Below the pieces are notes generated by a model, which saw only the letters and a list, made by a program, of their open reading frames with translations, was not told the origin of the DNA and ran no database searches. This document shows positions 9,784-21,087 of a DNA stretch of 64,000 bases, one piece after another (position 1 is the stretch's first letter; each line of letters begins with the position of its first letter). Location of the stretch: the NCBI GenBank assembly GCA_963575745.1, contig CAUYUJ010017796.1, positions 160,350 through 224,349 on the forward strand. Direction: 5' to 3'. The DNA is from Prorocentrum cordatum. Its lineage: Eukaryota > Sar > Dinophyceae > Prorocentrales > Prorocentraceae. The translations under genes were made by a program, and so were the position numbers.

Positions 9784-11116
9784 TCGCGGCCGTTTTGTGG
9801 GGATGTCTCCAGCGGTTTGCGTGCTTTCTGTCCCAACACCGTTCGCTGTCGGAGCAGATTTGGAGGATGTCTCGAGCGAGGCGCTCATTTTCACGTCCCT
9901 AAGGGGAGCCGCCGAGGGGTATTGCACGGTCCCGTTCGCGGCCGTTTTGTGGGGATGTCTCAAGCGGTTTGCTTGTTTTCTGTCCCAACATCCTTCGCTT
10001 TCGGAGCAGATTTGGAGGATGTTTCGAGCGAGGCTTTCATTTTCACGTCCCTAAGGGGAGCCGCCGAGGGGTATTGCACGGTCCCGTTCGCGGCCGTTTT
10101 GTGGGGATGTCTCAAGCGGTTTGCGTGTTTTCTGTCCCAACATCCTTCGCTTTCGGAGCAGATTTGGAGGATGTCTCGAGCGAAGCGCTCATTTGCACGT
10201 CCCTAAGGGGAGCCGCCGAGGGGTATTGCACGGTCCCGTTCGCGGCCGTTTTGTGGGGATGTCTCAAGCGGTTTGCGCGTTTTCTGTCCCAACATCCTTT
10301 GCTTTCGGAGCAGATTTGGAGGATGTCTCGAGCGAGGCTCTCATTTTCACGTCCCTAAGGGGAGCCGCCGAGGGGTATTGCACGGTCCCGTTCGCGGCCG
10401 TTTTGTGGGGATGTCTCAAGCGGTTTGCGCGTTTTCTGTCCCAACTTCCTTCGCTTTCGGAGCAGATTTGGAGGATGTCTCGAGCGAGGCGCTCATTTTC
10501 ACGTCCCTGAGGGGAGCCGCCGAAGGGTATTGCACGGTCCCGTTCGCGGCCGTTTTGTGGGGATGTCTCCAGCGGTTTGCTTGTTTTCTGTCCCAACATC
10601 CTTCGCTTTCGGAGCAGATTTGGAGGATGTCTCGAGCGAAGCGCTCATTTTCACGTCCCTGATGGGAGCCGCCGAGGATTATTGCACGGTCCCGTTCGCG
10701 GCGTTTTGTGGGGATGTCTCAAGCGGTTTGCGTGTTTTCTGTCCCAACATCTTTCGCTTTCGGAGCAGATTTGGAGGATGTCTCGAGCGAGGCTCTCACT
10801 TTCACGTCCCTAAGGGGAGCCGCCGAGGGGTATTGCACGGTCCCGTTCGCGGCCGTTTTGTGGGGATGTCTCAAGCGGTTTGCGTGTTTTCTGTCCCAAC
10901 ATCCTTCGCTTTCGGAGCAGATTTTAGATTTGGAGGACGTCTCCAGCGAGGCGCTCATTTTCACATCCCTAAGGGGAGCCGCCGAGGGGTATTGCACGGT
11001 CCCGTTCGCGGCCGTTTTGTGGGGATGTCTCAAGCGGTTTGCTTGTTTTCTGTCCCAACATCCTTCGCTTTCGGAGCAGATTTGGAGGATGTCTCCAGCG
11101 AGGCGCTCATTGTCAC
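9784..11116 (+). repeat. 152-bp satellite array 2 (about 9 units)
   Basis: Same satellite as 1172-2197, phased at 9817, 9969, 10121, 10273, 10425 and 10577. One unit is shortened near 10700, and an insertion-like duplication ATTTTAGATTTGGAGG lies at 10921-10937. It differs from array 1 in unit number, as expected from unequal exchange. Confidence 0.92.
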
Positions 11117-11476
11117 CCCCCAGGTGGGCCAGATTTTGAGGATGTCTCAATCGGTTTGCTTGTTTTGGTTGCCAGGCTCGTGGGCGCAGATTCTTCTCAG
11201 GATGCCACAGGAGGCTCCAACAGGTTCCAGGAGGCCCCAGGAGACCACATGAGGTCCCAGGAGGCATCAGGAGGCCACAGAAAGACTCAAGAGGCCACAG
11301 GATGTCCCAAGAGGCTCCAGGAGGCCCCAGGAAGCTCCAGAAGGCTTCAGGAAACCACAGGAGGCCCCAGGAGGCCGCAGGAAACGCCAGGAGGCGTCGG
11401 AAGGCAACAGGAGGCCCCGAGAGGCCCGGAGGCCTCAGAAGGCAACAGGAGTGGCTCCAATCCCATGTGTTTTAAG
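11117..11476 (+). repeat. AGGAGGCCCC-type minisatellite, cassette 2
   Basis: Nearly identical to 2198-2560, with small length differences near 11420. It ends at TGTTTTAAGT, where cassettes 1 and 3 go straight into the 53-bp repeats but cassette 2 has an extra insert. Confidence 0.88.
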
Positions 11477-12371
<895 letters not shown>

Positions 12372-12576
12372 GTACGTATGCTCCTATCGATTGGGCCTCA
12401 CTTGGAGCACGATTCCTTAATGTTATACGTATGTTTCTATAGAGTGTCCTTCTCCTGTGTACACGAGTCCTTGGTGTTTTACGTATGTTCCTATAGATTG
12501 GGCCTCTCCTGGGGCACGAGTCCTTGGTGTCTTACGCGTGTTCCTATAGATTGCCCTTCTCCTGTGCCTCTAATCC
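12372..12576 (+). repeat. 53-bp tandem repeats, cassette 2
   Basis: Four units, the last cut at 12576 by the retrotransposon. The target sequence here is GTGCCTCTAATCC (12564-12576), matching the empty site in cassette 3 rather than copy 1's GCGCC version. Confidence 0.87.
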
Positions 12577-12577
12577 C

Positions 12578-12599
12578 TCCGTAGCCATTTTGGCTCAAG
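12578..12599 (+). other. Dinoflagellate spliced-leader sequence, copy 2
   Basis: Identical 22 nt to 2720-2741, again followed by ACCCAAAT and not by a GT donor. Its preservation shows the leader was part of the element before the cassette duplicated. Confidence 0.95.
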
Positions 12600-12730
12600 A
12601 CCCAAATGCTTGGGAGGCTGCAAGCCTCCTGGCCGACACGGGATAGCTCTGTTTCCCGAGCTCGACTCTCAGCGGCGCGCGCGGCGGCTCCCATAGTTTT
12701 GGCACGTATAACACAGAGCGTGTCCCGGCC

Positions 12731-13690
12731 ATGGCACCTCAGTGGCAGTGCGTTTGTGGAGAGTAGCACGCGGCTGACCGCACTCGGTGCACCAAGGCGG
12801 GGTGCGAAGGCATGCGACCTCGCCTGCCGCGCGGAGCAGGGCAGCATCAGCCGTGGCAGCTTCGTCAGCCTCCCACCCGCGGCAAGTGGGCCAACTCGCC
12901 GCCGAGCAACCAGTGGGGTCTCAACGGCAAGCTCTTCAAAGGCAAGAGTGCTGGAGGCGACAAGAGCTCCACGGGCACGTCCCTCAGCGCGGAGGAGGTC
13001 AAGGTCTGGGCCGCATTCTCGCAGGATACATGGGACGCGACGAAGCACACCCTCACGCAGTCATCTCGTGGGAAAGTGGACGCTGCTCGCCGTGCTCAGT
13101 CTCTCGGCCTGGTGGGGAAGTCGGCACCTCAGAAAGTGGATGGGCTTGCTCGGCAGCTTGCTGACGCTCAGGATCGACTCAAGCGCGAGTCCGCGGTGGC
13201 TCGCAAGGCGCTGGAGCAGGTGCACACGACCAAGATGGGCATCGCGCAGCTGCAGCAGGAGCTCGCAGATGCCAAGCGCGAGGCTGCCGCGCTCTACGGT
13301 GGAGGCATCAGCCCTGACGCGATCAAGGAGAAGCTCAGCACGCTCAACACCGACGGAGTCTCTGGCCAGGATCTCCTCGAGCAGCTCTCCAAGATGGTCA
13401 ACGAGCTCGCCGAGGAAGCGAAGGCAGCTCGCCCGCAGGGCGGATCTCCTGCCGCAGCAGGCGGCGCTGTGCCCGCCCCCGAGCCAGTTGAATCTCAGCC
13501 TGGCGGAGGCGAGGCCCCAGCGGCGCCAGCAGCGGGGGCGGCACCAGCCGAGGACTTCGACGACTTCCTGGGCGAGGATGACCCTGGTGGGCTTCTTGGC
13601 AGCTGTGGAGATGATGACGAGCAGCGCAAGAGGATCCGCGACGCCCTGGAGGTCTTGCGGTCCGTCAAGAAGCCACGAACCTCAGGGTAG
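12731..13690 (+). pseudogene. Retrotransposon ORF1, broken by an early stop
   Basis: Corresponds to 2873-3832. Codon 12 is TAG (12764-12766) where copy 1 has TAC, just before the third zinc-ribbon Cys. The rest of the frame is open. A downstream ATG at 12812 could give a 292-residue protein that lacks the Cys cluster but keeps the coiled coil and acidic/basic tail. Few other differences exist (for example Ala to Val in the linker and Met to Leu near the C terminus). Confidence 0.85.
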
Positions 13691-16600
13691 CCGCCCTCAC
13701 GGGCGCTGGTGGACTGCTCTCTCCATCAACGCCAACGCCTACAGCAGGTTCGAGGGCATTCTCAACTACGAAGGTCTCAGGAGCTGCGACCTGGTTGCGG
13801 TCCAGGAGACGCACCTTTCCCAGGAGAGGTGCTGCGAGGTCACAGACAAGCTGCAGAGGCTTGGCTGGCATGCGGTGGCCACTCCAGCCACCGACGTGGC
13901 TGCGGGGCATGCAGGTCACGGCGGCCTCTTGCAGTTGGCGCCCAGGTCCTCGGGCCTCGGCGAGTTCGAAGCGGGGCAGCCGACGGTGCTCACGCCAGGA
14001 CGCGCGGCAGTCGCGCATGTAGCTGGCCCCTTCCCTGGGGGACTAGCTTGGTTCAACGTCTACTTGAAGGTTGGCGTCGGCCTCTCGGCCTACAACCTCA
14101 GCATTTTGGACGGCATCGCGATGGCAGTGCGCGCCATCGGCAAGCCCTTCGTGATCGCGGGAGACTTCAACATGGAGCCCCACGAACTGCAGTGCTCGGG
14201 CTTCCTCGAGCGCGTCGGTGGCAGGGTGGTGTCGCCAGCGGACGGCACTATTCGGCCGTCGGGCAAGGTGATTGACTACTTTGTCGTCTCTCACGTGATC
14301 TCGGAAGCGCAGGCGGAGATCAAGCTTGGGTGGGATATCTCTCCACACTTCCCTGCCGAGCTCAGGTTCAACGCCAGCTCGGTCAACAGGTTCATGCAAG
14401 TCATGAAGGTTCCCAAGAAGTTTCCGTACCCTCTCCCCAAGGCGTGCTGCACCGAGGACCACTCCCAGAGGTGGGCGGAGGCACGCGGCCGCATGGCGGC
14501 CACCTCCTCGCTGGACATCATGTGGCAGATCTTCATTCACAGCGCGGAGCGGTACTTGCTGGACGCCATCGGCCTCAAGCACGAGTATCACGAGTTAGCT
14601 GGGCGCGAGCGGCGCCCTAGGCTGGCCTTAGTCAGGGTGTTGCAGCCGTCGGCGCCCAGGCTGCCGAGGGTGACAGTCACCACGTCTTGGTGCAAGAGCG
14701 TAGCCATCGCGCTCAAGGACGCAGCTCAGACCGACATGGAGCTGAAGAGATACAGGGCGCTGAAGACGCTCGATCGATTGTGCGGTGCTCAGCCCGATTT
14801 TCAGAACGACTCCAGGCAGGAGACGGCGCAAGCTCAGTTCGCCCTGCTGGGCTTTGCGCAGGCTGCGCACGGCATGGATCTGCCCCAGCTGCAGGTCGCG
14901 AGCTACATCGCCGCCACCATGGCAGACAAGTGGGTGCAGCGTGACGCTGACAAAGCGAAGGCGGGCTTCGGAGACTGGGTCGCCGAGAATCACGCTAGAG
15001 GTACGGGGGCCCTACACTCCTGGACCAAACCTCCGCAGGGCTGGCAGCCGAGGATCTCTGGAGCCCCAGGAAGCGAGCCTCGTACGCTCTCTCAGATGGT
15101 CCAAGCCCTGGTGACGGAGTGGTCAGGATATTGGGGAGTAGGGGCCCCCACGCCGCTGGGGGGCGCTCTCGCGGCGAGGGACCTCGAGTGGCCAGCTGAT
15201 CTCGGCGAGCGTCCTGCTCGACCTTCGGTGGGTGAGATCAGAGCGGTCATCGCCACCTTCAAGGACTCCAGTGGCTCGTCCTTCGACGCTTTGCGCCCGC
15301 ACGAGCTGGGCGTGCTCGACGACGCTGGGATCGAGACGCTCATTGACTTGCTGGCCGCCATCGAGTTGCAGTGCGACTGGCCATCCTTCATCACCAAGCT
15401 GGCCTTCATTCCCAAGTCGGACGGGGGCCTCCGCCCAATCGCGCTGCTGGGCGCGGTGGTTCGCATTCACGGCAGGCTCCGCAGGGGCATTGCGAAGGCC
15501 TGGGAGGCGGCGCACGACAGGGACTACTGGTGGGCCAGTTCGGGCAAGAGTTGCGACAGGGCAGTGTGGCAGCAGCAGGCTCGTGCAGAATGGGTCCAGA
15601 TGATGAGCGAGGTGAACAAGGGCCAGGACTGGGCCTCGGCGTCGATAGTGATGGACCTGTGGAAGGCCTTCGAGCAGATCATGCACGGCAATTTGCTGCG
15701 GGCGTGCGTGCAGCACAAGTTTCCACTGTGGCTGGCCAAGCTGCAGGTCTCGCTCTACCGCCTCCCCAGGGTCATCAGCTTGGAGACGTGCTGCTCTGAC
15801 GAGCTGATGGTTATGCAGACGGTGTGGGCTGGCGACGCCTTCGCCACCACCTTCATGAAGGTCATGCTCCTTTCGCCGCCAGACGAGTTGAAGGTCGCCT
15901 GCCCCACGGTGACCCCTGCCGTCGTGGTCGACGACGTTGTGCTGCAGCGGTGGGGAGGGTCGAAGCGTGTTGCCAAAGACCTCACCATGGCTGCTAAGGC
16001 GGCGGTTAAGGGGCTGGCGAAGGTCAACCTGTCCATTGCCGCCAAGAAGTCGCGGGTGCTGGCCAGCAGCAGGAGTTTGAGGGCCACTCTCCAGAAGCAC
16101 CTGGGCTCGACCACAGGTGCTATCGGTGTCAGGGAGGTGCGCAACCTCGGCATCGACTACACGGAGGGCGGAAGGAGGCCAAGCGTCGTCAGGCGTCACC
16201 GCATAGCTCAAAACCGACTCCGCATCCCTCGCATCAGGCGGCTACTGGGACTTCGACGGGGCAGGGCCACTGCGGCTAAGATCGTATCGACAGGCTTGGC
16301 TCCCAGCCTTTTCTACGGCATCAACTGCACGGGGCTCAACAACACGGAGTTGCAGCAGGCGCGCAGCATGGTGCGGCACGCCATCGAGCCGAATCCCCGC
16401 GGGAAGTCGCTCACGGCGTGCTTGCTGGTGGGAGGATCGCCCACCACCGACCCTCTGTTCGCAGCGACGCTGGCGCCCTGCTTCACGCTGGCGCGCGCCG
16501 TGTGGGAGAAGTGGGTGCCGATCGGGCAGCTCAAGCCAGCATTTGAGTGGGCGGCCAACTCGGCTACATGCTGGGCGGACGTACGCGGTCCGCTCGGAGC

Positions 16601-18659
16601 GGTGGTCATGTCGCTGAAGAGGATTGGCTACGACCCTAAGGCGCTAGACTGCATCGTCAGGCCGAACGGTACGATCATCAACTTTCTTGAGGTCTCCCCA
16701 TGGTACGCCAAGCAATGTATCACGCTGGACGTGAGGGCTTGGCAGATGAAGCTCCTGGCAGACGGCACTCACGAGGACGTTCGTAGTGGCATTTTCCGTC
16801 CGCAGTTGCGGCGCTGGTTCTCCAAGGGTGTGGGGAGCTCTAACCTGGCGAAGGACTGGGAGCCCCTCAACAGCAGCCAGCGGGGGTACGCGCGCTCGGT
16901 CTTTGTCCTCGGGCAGTGGCCTAACAGCAGGAGGTACCACGGAGCCCCAAGGATCGCCCGCACGCCATGTTGCCAGTTGCACCCTGGCCAGCCCGGCACC
17001 CTCTGGCACAGGCACACGGCCTGCCAGGACAGCTGGCCGAGCCTGACGCTCCCTGCCGAGGTCAGCAAGCTTGTTCCCTTCAGCACCAGCGTGACCATTA
17101 CTACCTTGCTGGAGAGGCTGGTCTTGCCCGAGCCCCTCCACGCGTGGCGTCCTCCAAGCGACGACCTACTTGCGCACGTGCAGTGGGTCAAGGGCGGCGA
17201 CGGGTTCCCGTTTTCCGTTACCACGGTCTACTCGGACGGAGCGGTCCACGAGGCTGGGTCCTCGCTGGCGGTGGGGGCTTGCGGCATGGTGCAGCTGCCA
17301 GACGGAGACGACAACTGGGACCCAGGACCCGAGTCGTCCGTCAAGGCTTTGGGCACGCCATTGCCTGGGCCATTGCAGTCCATCGACGGGGCCGAACTCC
17401 TGGGGTGCCTGGCGCTTCTTCGCCACAGCCTGCCACCTATCACTGCGGCCTTCGACGCCTCGTACGTCACCAAGGGCCTGCTGGATAGGGGCGAGGCCAG
17501 CACCACCAAGGCGACCTCTGCCTGGGGATGCGTATGGAGGCGCGTCTGGGCAGCTCTGGACGACTTCGGTGGCATTGGGCCCCAAGGGCTCACGATTCAG
17601 AAAGTGAAGGCGCACGCCACGTCGGCCATGGTCCGCAACGGAGACATCACTGCACGCGACAGGCGAGGCAACTGGGAGGCCGACCGTACGGCGAAGGCGG
17701 TTGCAGCTGCAGTGAGGGCGCCGCTTGAGCTACGCGAAGCCTGGCAGCGGCGTTCGCTCACCCTCGACGGAGTTGTGCGCTGGGTTGCGCGTGCGGGGTG
17801 CGAGGCAGCTGACCTGAAGCTGGACATCGACCCGAACTGCAAGCCGATTCACAAGGGGCCTCCGCTCAGCGTCACAAGGCACAACGTCGTCAAGGTGGCG
17901 AGAGGTGGAGTACATTGCAGGGCCTGCCTCAAGACGGCGTACACGGACCTCAGCATCAAGAGGCTGCTCAAGGACCCGTGTGTGGCCAAGCCGTTTGCGC
18001 CCGTGGCTAGTGGCACGAGACGCAAGCCTACGGCGTCGGCGTTGGCTTCCGCAGGCGCTGTGGCGGTGGCGCTGGCGGCTGCGCACAGGCTTGAGCAGGA
18101 GGCGAGGAGCGCTCACGTCGGCGAGCGCGTGGCGTACCCCGACGCCGAGCTCCAGCAGGAAGCGCCGAGGCTCGCCGACGCCGCCCGCGAGCATCCTGCT
18201 GCGGGCTTGCAGGATCTGCAACGCCCCGAGGCGGCGGCGGCAGGCGGTGGCACCAGCAGCAGCAGCAGCGGCCAGGATCTTTCGCCTGGCGATGCCCTCT
18301 TGCGCGCAGCGGCAGCTGCCCGCGCTGCGCGCGAGGCCGAGGGCAGGGCGGAGGCGGATCCCGCCGACGGCCAGGCAAGTGCAGGTCTCGAGGTCGCCCA
18401 GGTCTCCAGGTCGGAGGACGCGCCCGAGGGATCTGGCACTCAGGCAGCAGGTGGGGCAGGCCACGAGCTGCTCAGCATCAACGGCTTCAGGATCTGCACT
18501 CGTTGCAAGGCCTATGCCAAGGAGCTCAACGGCAAGCACAGGTCGCTCGGCAGGCTGTGCGTGGCTGCCTCTGGCAACGCGCTGCGCCTGCGCAACCTGA
18601 AGATTGCCAACGTCAGGGCTGGCCTGGACCCGAAGACGGGCAGGCGCCTGAGTGAGTGA
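13611..18659 (+). CDS. Retrotransposon ORF2 polyprotein (endonuclease, RT, RNase H), intact
   Basis: 1682 residues without interruption. It would nick target DNA (APE-type endonuclease, about 38-255), reverse-transcribe the element RNA (RT about 545-830) and degrade RNA in hybrids (RNase H about 1205-1362). Catalytic residues are all kept: E66, D185, N187, D222, H246; D682, D774, D775; D1209, E1262, D1282, H1335, D1358. Motif C reads VVDD, unlike the common Y/F-x-DD. The C-terminal 300 residues are Ala-rich with two Cys clusters that may bind nucleic acid. ATG at 13611 overlaps ORF1 by 80 nt. The frame stays open upstream to 12606, so a 2017-codon frame exists, but its first 335 codons are the ORF1 region read out of frame and are probably not translated. 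Confidence 0.92.
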   Translation: MMTSSARGSATPWRSCGPSRSHEPQGSRPHGRWWTALSINANAYSRFEGILNYEGLRSCDLVAVQETHLSQERCCEVTDKLQRLGWHAVATPATDVAAGHAGHGGLLQLAPRSSGLGEFEAGQPTVLTPGRAAVAHVAGPFPGGLAWFNVYLKVGVGLSAYNLSILDGIAMAVRAIGKPFVIAGDFNMEPHELQCSGFLERVGGRVVSPADGTIRPSGKVIDYFVVSHVISEAQAEIKLGWDISPHFPAELRFNASSVNRFMQVMKVPKKFPYPLPKACCTEDHSQRWAEARGRMAATSSLDIMWQIFIHSAERYLLDAIGLKHEYHELAGRERRPRLALVRVLQPSAPRLPRVTVTTSWCKSVAIALKDAAQTDMELKRYRALKTLDRLCGAQPDFQNDSRQETAQAQFALLGFAQAAHGMDLPQLQVASYIAATMADKWVQRDADKAKAGFGDWVAENHARGTGALHSWTKPPQGWQPRISGAPGSEPRTLSQMVQALVTEWSGYWGVGAPTPLGGALAARDLEWPADLGERPARPSVGEIRAVIATFKDSSGSSFDALRPHELGVLDDAGIETLIDLLAAIELQCDWPSFITKLAFIPKSDGGLRPIALLGAVVRIHGRLRRGIAKAWEAAHDRDYWWASSGKSCDRAVWQQQARAEWVQMMSEVNKGQDWASASIVMDLWKAFEQIMHGNLLRACVQHKFPLWLAKLQVSLYRLPRVISLETCCSDELMVMQTVWAGDAFATTFMKVMLLSPPDELKVACPTVTPAVVVDDVVLQRWGGSKRVAKDLTMAAKAAVKGLAKVNLSIAAKKSRVLASSRSLRATLQKHLGSTTGAIGVREVRNLGIDYTEGGRRPSVVRRHRIAQNRLRIPRIRRLLGLRRGRATAAKIVSTGLAPSLFYGINCTGLNNTELQQARSMVRHAIEPNPRGKSLTACLLVGGSPTTDPLFAATLAPCFTLARAVWEKWVPIGQLKPAFEWAANSATCWADVRGPLGAVVMSLKRIGYDPKALDCIVRPNGTIINFLEVSPWYAKQCITLDVRAWQMKLLADGTHEDVRSGIFRPQLRRWFSKGVGSSNLAKDWEPLNSSQRGYARSVFVLGQWPNSRRYHGAPRIARTPCCQLHPGQPGTLWHRHTACQDSWPSLTLPAEVSKLVPFSTSVTITTLLERLVLPEPLHAWRPPSDDLLAHVQWVKGGDGFPFSVTTVYSDGAVHEAGSSLAVGACGMVQLPDGDDNWDPGPESSVKALGTPLPGPLQSIDGAELLGCLALLRHSLPPITAAFDASYVTKGLLDRGEASTTKATSAWGCVWRRVWAALDDFGGIGPQGLTIQKVKAHATSAMVRNGDITARDRRGNWEADRTAKAVAAAVRAPLELREAWQRRSLTLDGVVRWVARAGCEAADLKLDIDPNCKPIHKGPPLSVTRHNVVKVARGGVHCRACLKTAYTDLSIKRLLKDPCVAKPFAPVASGTRRKPTASALASAGAVAVALAAAHRLEQEARSAHVGERVAYPDAELQQEAPRLADAAREHPAAGLQDLQRPEAAAAGGGTSSSSSGQDLSPGDALLRAAAAARAAREAEGRAEADPADGQASAGLEVAQVSRSEDAPEGSGTQAAGGAGHELLSINGFRICTRCKAYAKELNGKHRSLGRLCVAASGNALRLRNLKIANVRAGLDPKTGRRLSE

Positions 18660-18860
18660 TTTGGGGAGTGCCTTCGGTGGTCTAGGCCTTTTCAGGCCTG
18701 GCACGGGGTGGATGGTGGCTCGCGTGGCTGCCTCACCTGACGGCGCACACCCACGCAGCGTGGCGTGCACGCTGATTGTGGAGGCCGCTGTTTGCGGAGC
18801 CCCCCAGCCGCGCTCCGCGGCTCGCGCCATTTTGGCGGCGGGATCGGCTCGTGCTGCACG

Positions 18861-19357
18861 TCTGTTGCTATAGATTGGGCCTCTCCTGGGGCACGAAACC
18901 TCCCTAGGAGGTCCCAGGAGGCCCCAAGAGGCTCCTGGAGACCCCAGGAAGCCTCAGTAGGTTTCAGGAGGCCCCAGGAGGCCCCAGGCTCATGCGCAGA
19001 GACGCGCTCGTACTACTGAGGCTCATTCACACTACAATTCATTCGCAGTTAGAATCATGTCCAGACCGTCACAACTGAAGCCCGTTTGTATTCGAAAGCT
19101 CTTGCGCCTAGACATTCACGGCGGACAGGTCCATACGAATAGATGCACATATGGGGAGCTCCACGCAGTGAGCAATGGTTTTTGTTGTTGCTGTTGTGGT
19201 TGGAATATCATCTATAAGGGATAAGTTGTGTTGATCGCCCTCCGGAAACCATTGCGTGTTTCAGTTGAAGTGCTTATCCCGGGCTTCGCACCCTGTTGGC
19301 TACAAAGGAAAGTGAAGGGTCACCATGCGTTGTTGGGCCCCGAACTACAACAACAAC
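18861..19357 (+). repeat. Cassette 2 tail
   Basis: Matches 9054-9567: remainder of the 53-bp repeat, AGGAGGCCCC minisatellite (18905-18990), the shared unique segment and (CAA)n. No gene seen. Confidence 0.8.
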
Positions 19358-20848
19358 AACAATAATTTTACCCTCATGCGCCATGCTTCCACATGACACA
19401 TGCATCCATCTGGATAACAAACCCCATCATGGGGGATTTTTCTGGCATGCGGGATCCGATATTCCCTCACCCAAATATCCCGCCCAAGAAGGTTTGGCCA
19501 CCACCTCTTCCGAGGAACTTCAACATCCATAGCTCGGACGGCACATCGCCTTCGCAATCGCCTTGCGCATGCCCCGCATCTCAGAGGGAGAGGAAGAGGA
19601 AGAGGAGGGGGAGATGAGAGAGATAGGGAGGGGGAGGAGGAGAAGGGAGGGGGAGGAGGGGGAGGAAGGATGAGTAGTTGTAGTAGCAGCAGTTGATGAT
19701 ATTGTTGTTGCGGCTGTAGCACTAGTAGTAGTGGTAACGGTACTAGTAGTCCAAATAAGTAGAAGTGGCTTGTGGCAGCCAAGCGTTCATAGCGACGTTG
19801 CTTTTTGATCCTCCTTTAATGTCTTCTCTACCTATCCTTGAGACGCAGAAGTCTCAAAAAGTTTGATGGTTCAGCACATCCAGGAAACCTATCGCTGGAC
19901 CGGCCCAGATATGGTTCCAGAAGCGGCTCGGGAAGCTGCGCAGGCGCCAGAAGCAGAGAAGCACCACGCACGGGCGCCGGCTCGGGCGTCCGGCCCAAAG
20001 CCGCTCCAGAATCGGCCCAGGACGGCTTCCCGGGCGCCGCAAGCAGAAATGTAGCATTTTCGAAAGAAAAATGTGTATTGGAATGGCCTCTTTCGGCGCG
20101 ATCGGAACTGCCCGGGCGTCCGGCCCGGGAGCCGGGCAGGGTGCCGGCCGGGCCCGGAACCAGAAATTCAGCATTTTCGAAAGAAAAATGTGTATTGGAA
20201 TGGCCTTTTTTCGGCGCCGCCTCGGAACTCGATTTTCCGGCGCCCGGGCGCCGGCTCGGGCGCCGACCCGAGCGTCCGGCCCGGGAGCCGGGCCGGGTGC
20301 CGGCCCGAGCTCCGGAATCGGCCCGGACGGCCCCGGAAGCAGAAATTCAGCATTTTCAAAAGAAAAATGCGTATTGAAATAACCTTTTTTCGGCGCCGCC
20401 TCGAAACTCGATTTTCTGGCGCCCGGGCGCCGGCTCGGGCGCCGACCCGGGCGTCCGGCCCGGGAGCCGGGCCGGGTGCCGGCCCGAGCTCCGGAATCGG
20501 CCCGGACGTCCTCCCGGGCGCCGGAAGCAGAAATTCAGCATTTTCGAAAGAAAAATGTGCATTGGAATGGCCTTTTTTCGGCGCCGCCTCGGAACTCGAT
20601 TTTCCAGCGCCCGGGCGCCGGCTCGGGCGCCGACCCGGGCGTCCGGCCCGGGAGCCGCTCTCGGCGGCGAGCAAGAGCACCGAGCCCGACTAAAAAAGGA
20701 GGAAGTCTCGAGCCAGAGCGTTGTTGTTGTTGGGGGGCCGGTTTTGGCGGAACCCCAAAACGCCTGAGCGTGAGCCTCAATTTCAGAGGAAATGCGGCCG
20801 GCGCCTCGGCGAGAGCGCCAGGGCGAATATAGGAGGTCCAACAATAAT
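19358..20848. other. About 1.5-kb insert between cassettes 2 and 3
   Basis: Present only here. It begins and ends with AACAATAAT (19358-19366 and 20840-20848). Contents: a low-repeat part (19367-19560), AGGGGGAGGA-rich and GTAGTA-rich simple sequence (19580-19745), a unique piece (19746-20040) and a tandem repeat (20041-20690). No coding sequence recognised. Confidence 0.5.
20041..20690 (+). repeat. GC-rich tandem repeat with an AT-rich core
   Basis: Four units with the core GCATTTTCGAAAGAAAAATG starting near 20053, 20171, 20351 and 20540 (spacings about 117, 179 and 188 bp). The core is followed by TTTTTTCGGCGCCGCCTCGG and a CG-dense segment rich in CCCGGGCGCCGGCTCGGGCG. The AT-rich core inside about 80% GC flanks is striking. 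Open frames through it are not credible proteins. Confidence 0.85.
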
Positions 20849-20872
20849 CATTGTTTAGTAATTAAGGTTCAA

Positions 20873-21087
20873 CGGTTCCCGCCTGACATGCCCTCACAAT
20901 GTATTCCCAAATCGCGCTCTCGCGCGGGACGCCCTCACAGATTATGCAGGAATCGCGCTCTCGCGTGGAACTTCCTCAGATTCAGACGCCGCGCCCTCGA
21001 CACGCCGCGCCCTCTTCATAATCAGACCTACTCATACTCAGACCTACTCCTATTCATATTTACTCATGCTGAGACTCACGCACGCCC
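20873..21087 (+). repeat. Cassette 3 start
   Basis: Same start as at 9568-9783: CCCGCCTGACATGCCCTCAC, AATCGCGCTCTCGCG repeats and the short CTCATACTCAGA minisatellite. No gene. Confidence 0.75.

Larger units (their letters stand above)
12577..18860 (+). mobile_element. APE/RNase H non-LTR retrotransposon, copy 2 (3' junction deleted)
   Basis: Same element, same insertion point and same orientation as copy 1, at an offset of 9858 bp. The 5' junction and DinoSL are intact. The 3' end lacks the last 24 bp including the A tail, the 3' target-site duplication and 17 bp of flank: a 54-bp deletion with ACG microhomology relative to copy 1 (9003-9056). ORF2 is open throughout; ORF1 has a nonsense codon. 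Shared position and flanks indicate segmental duplication of one insertion rather than two insertions. Confidence 0.93.

Noticed and set aside
12606-13610. N-terminal 335 codons of the 2017-codon frame as a true protein domain
   Set aside because: This part is ORF1 sequence read in another frame, Arg/Ser-rich and without domain features. Copy 1 shows the ORF1 frame intact and more protein-like.
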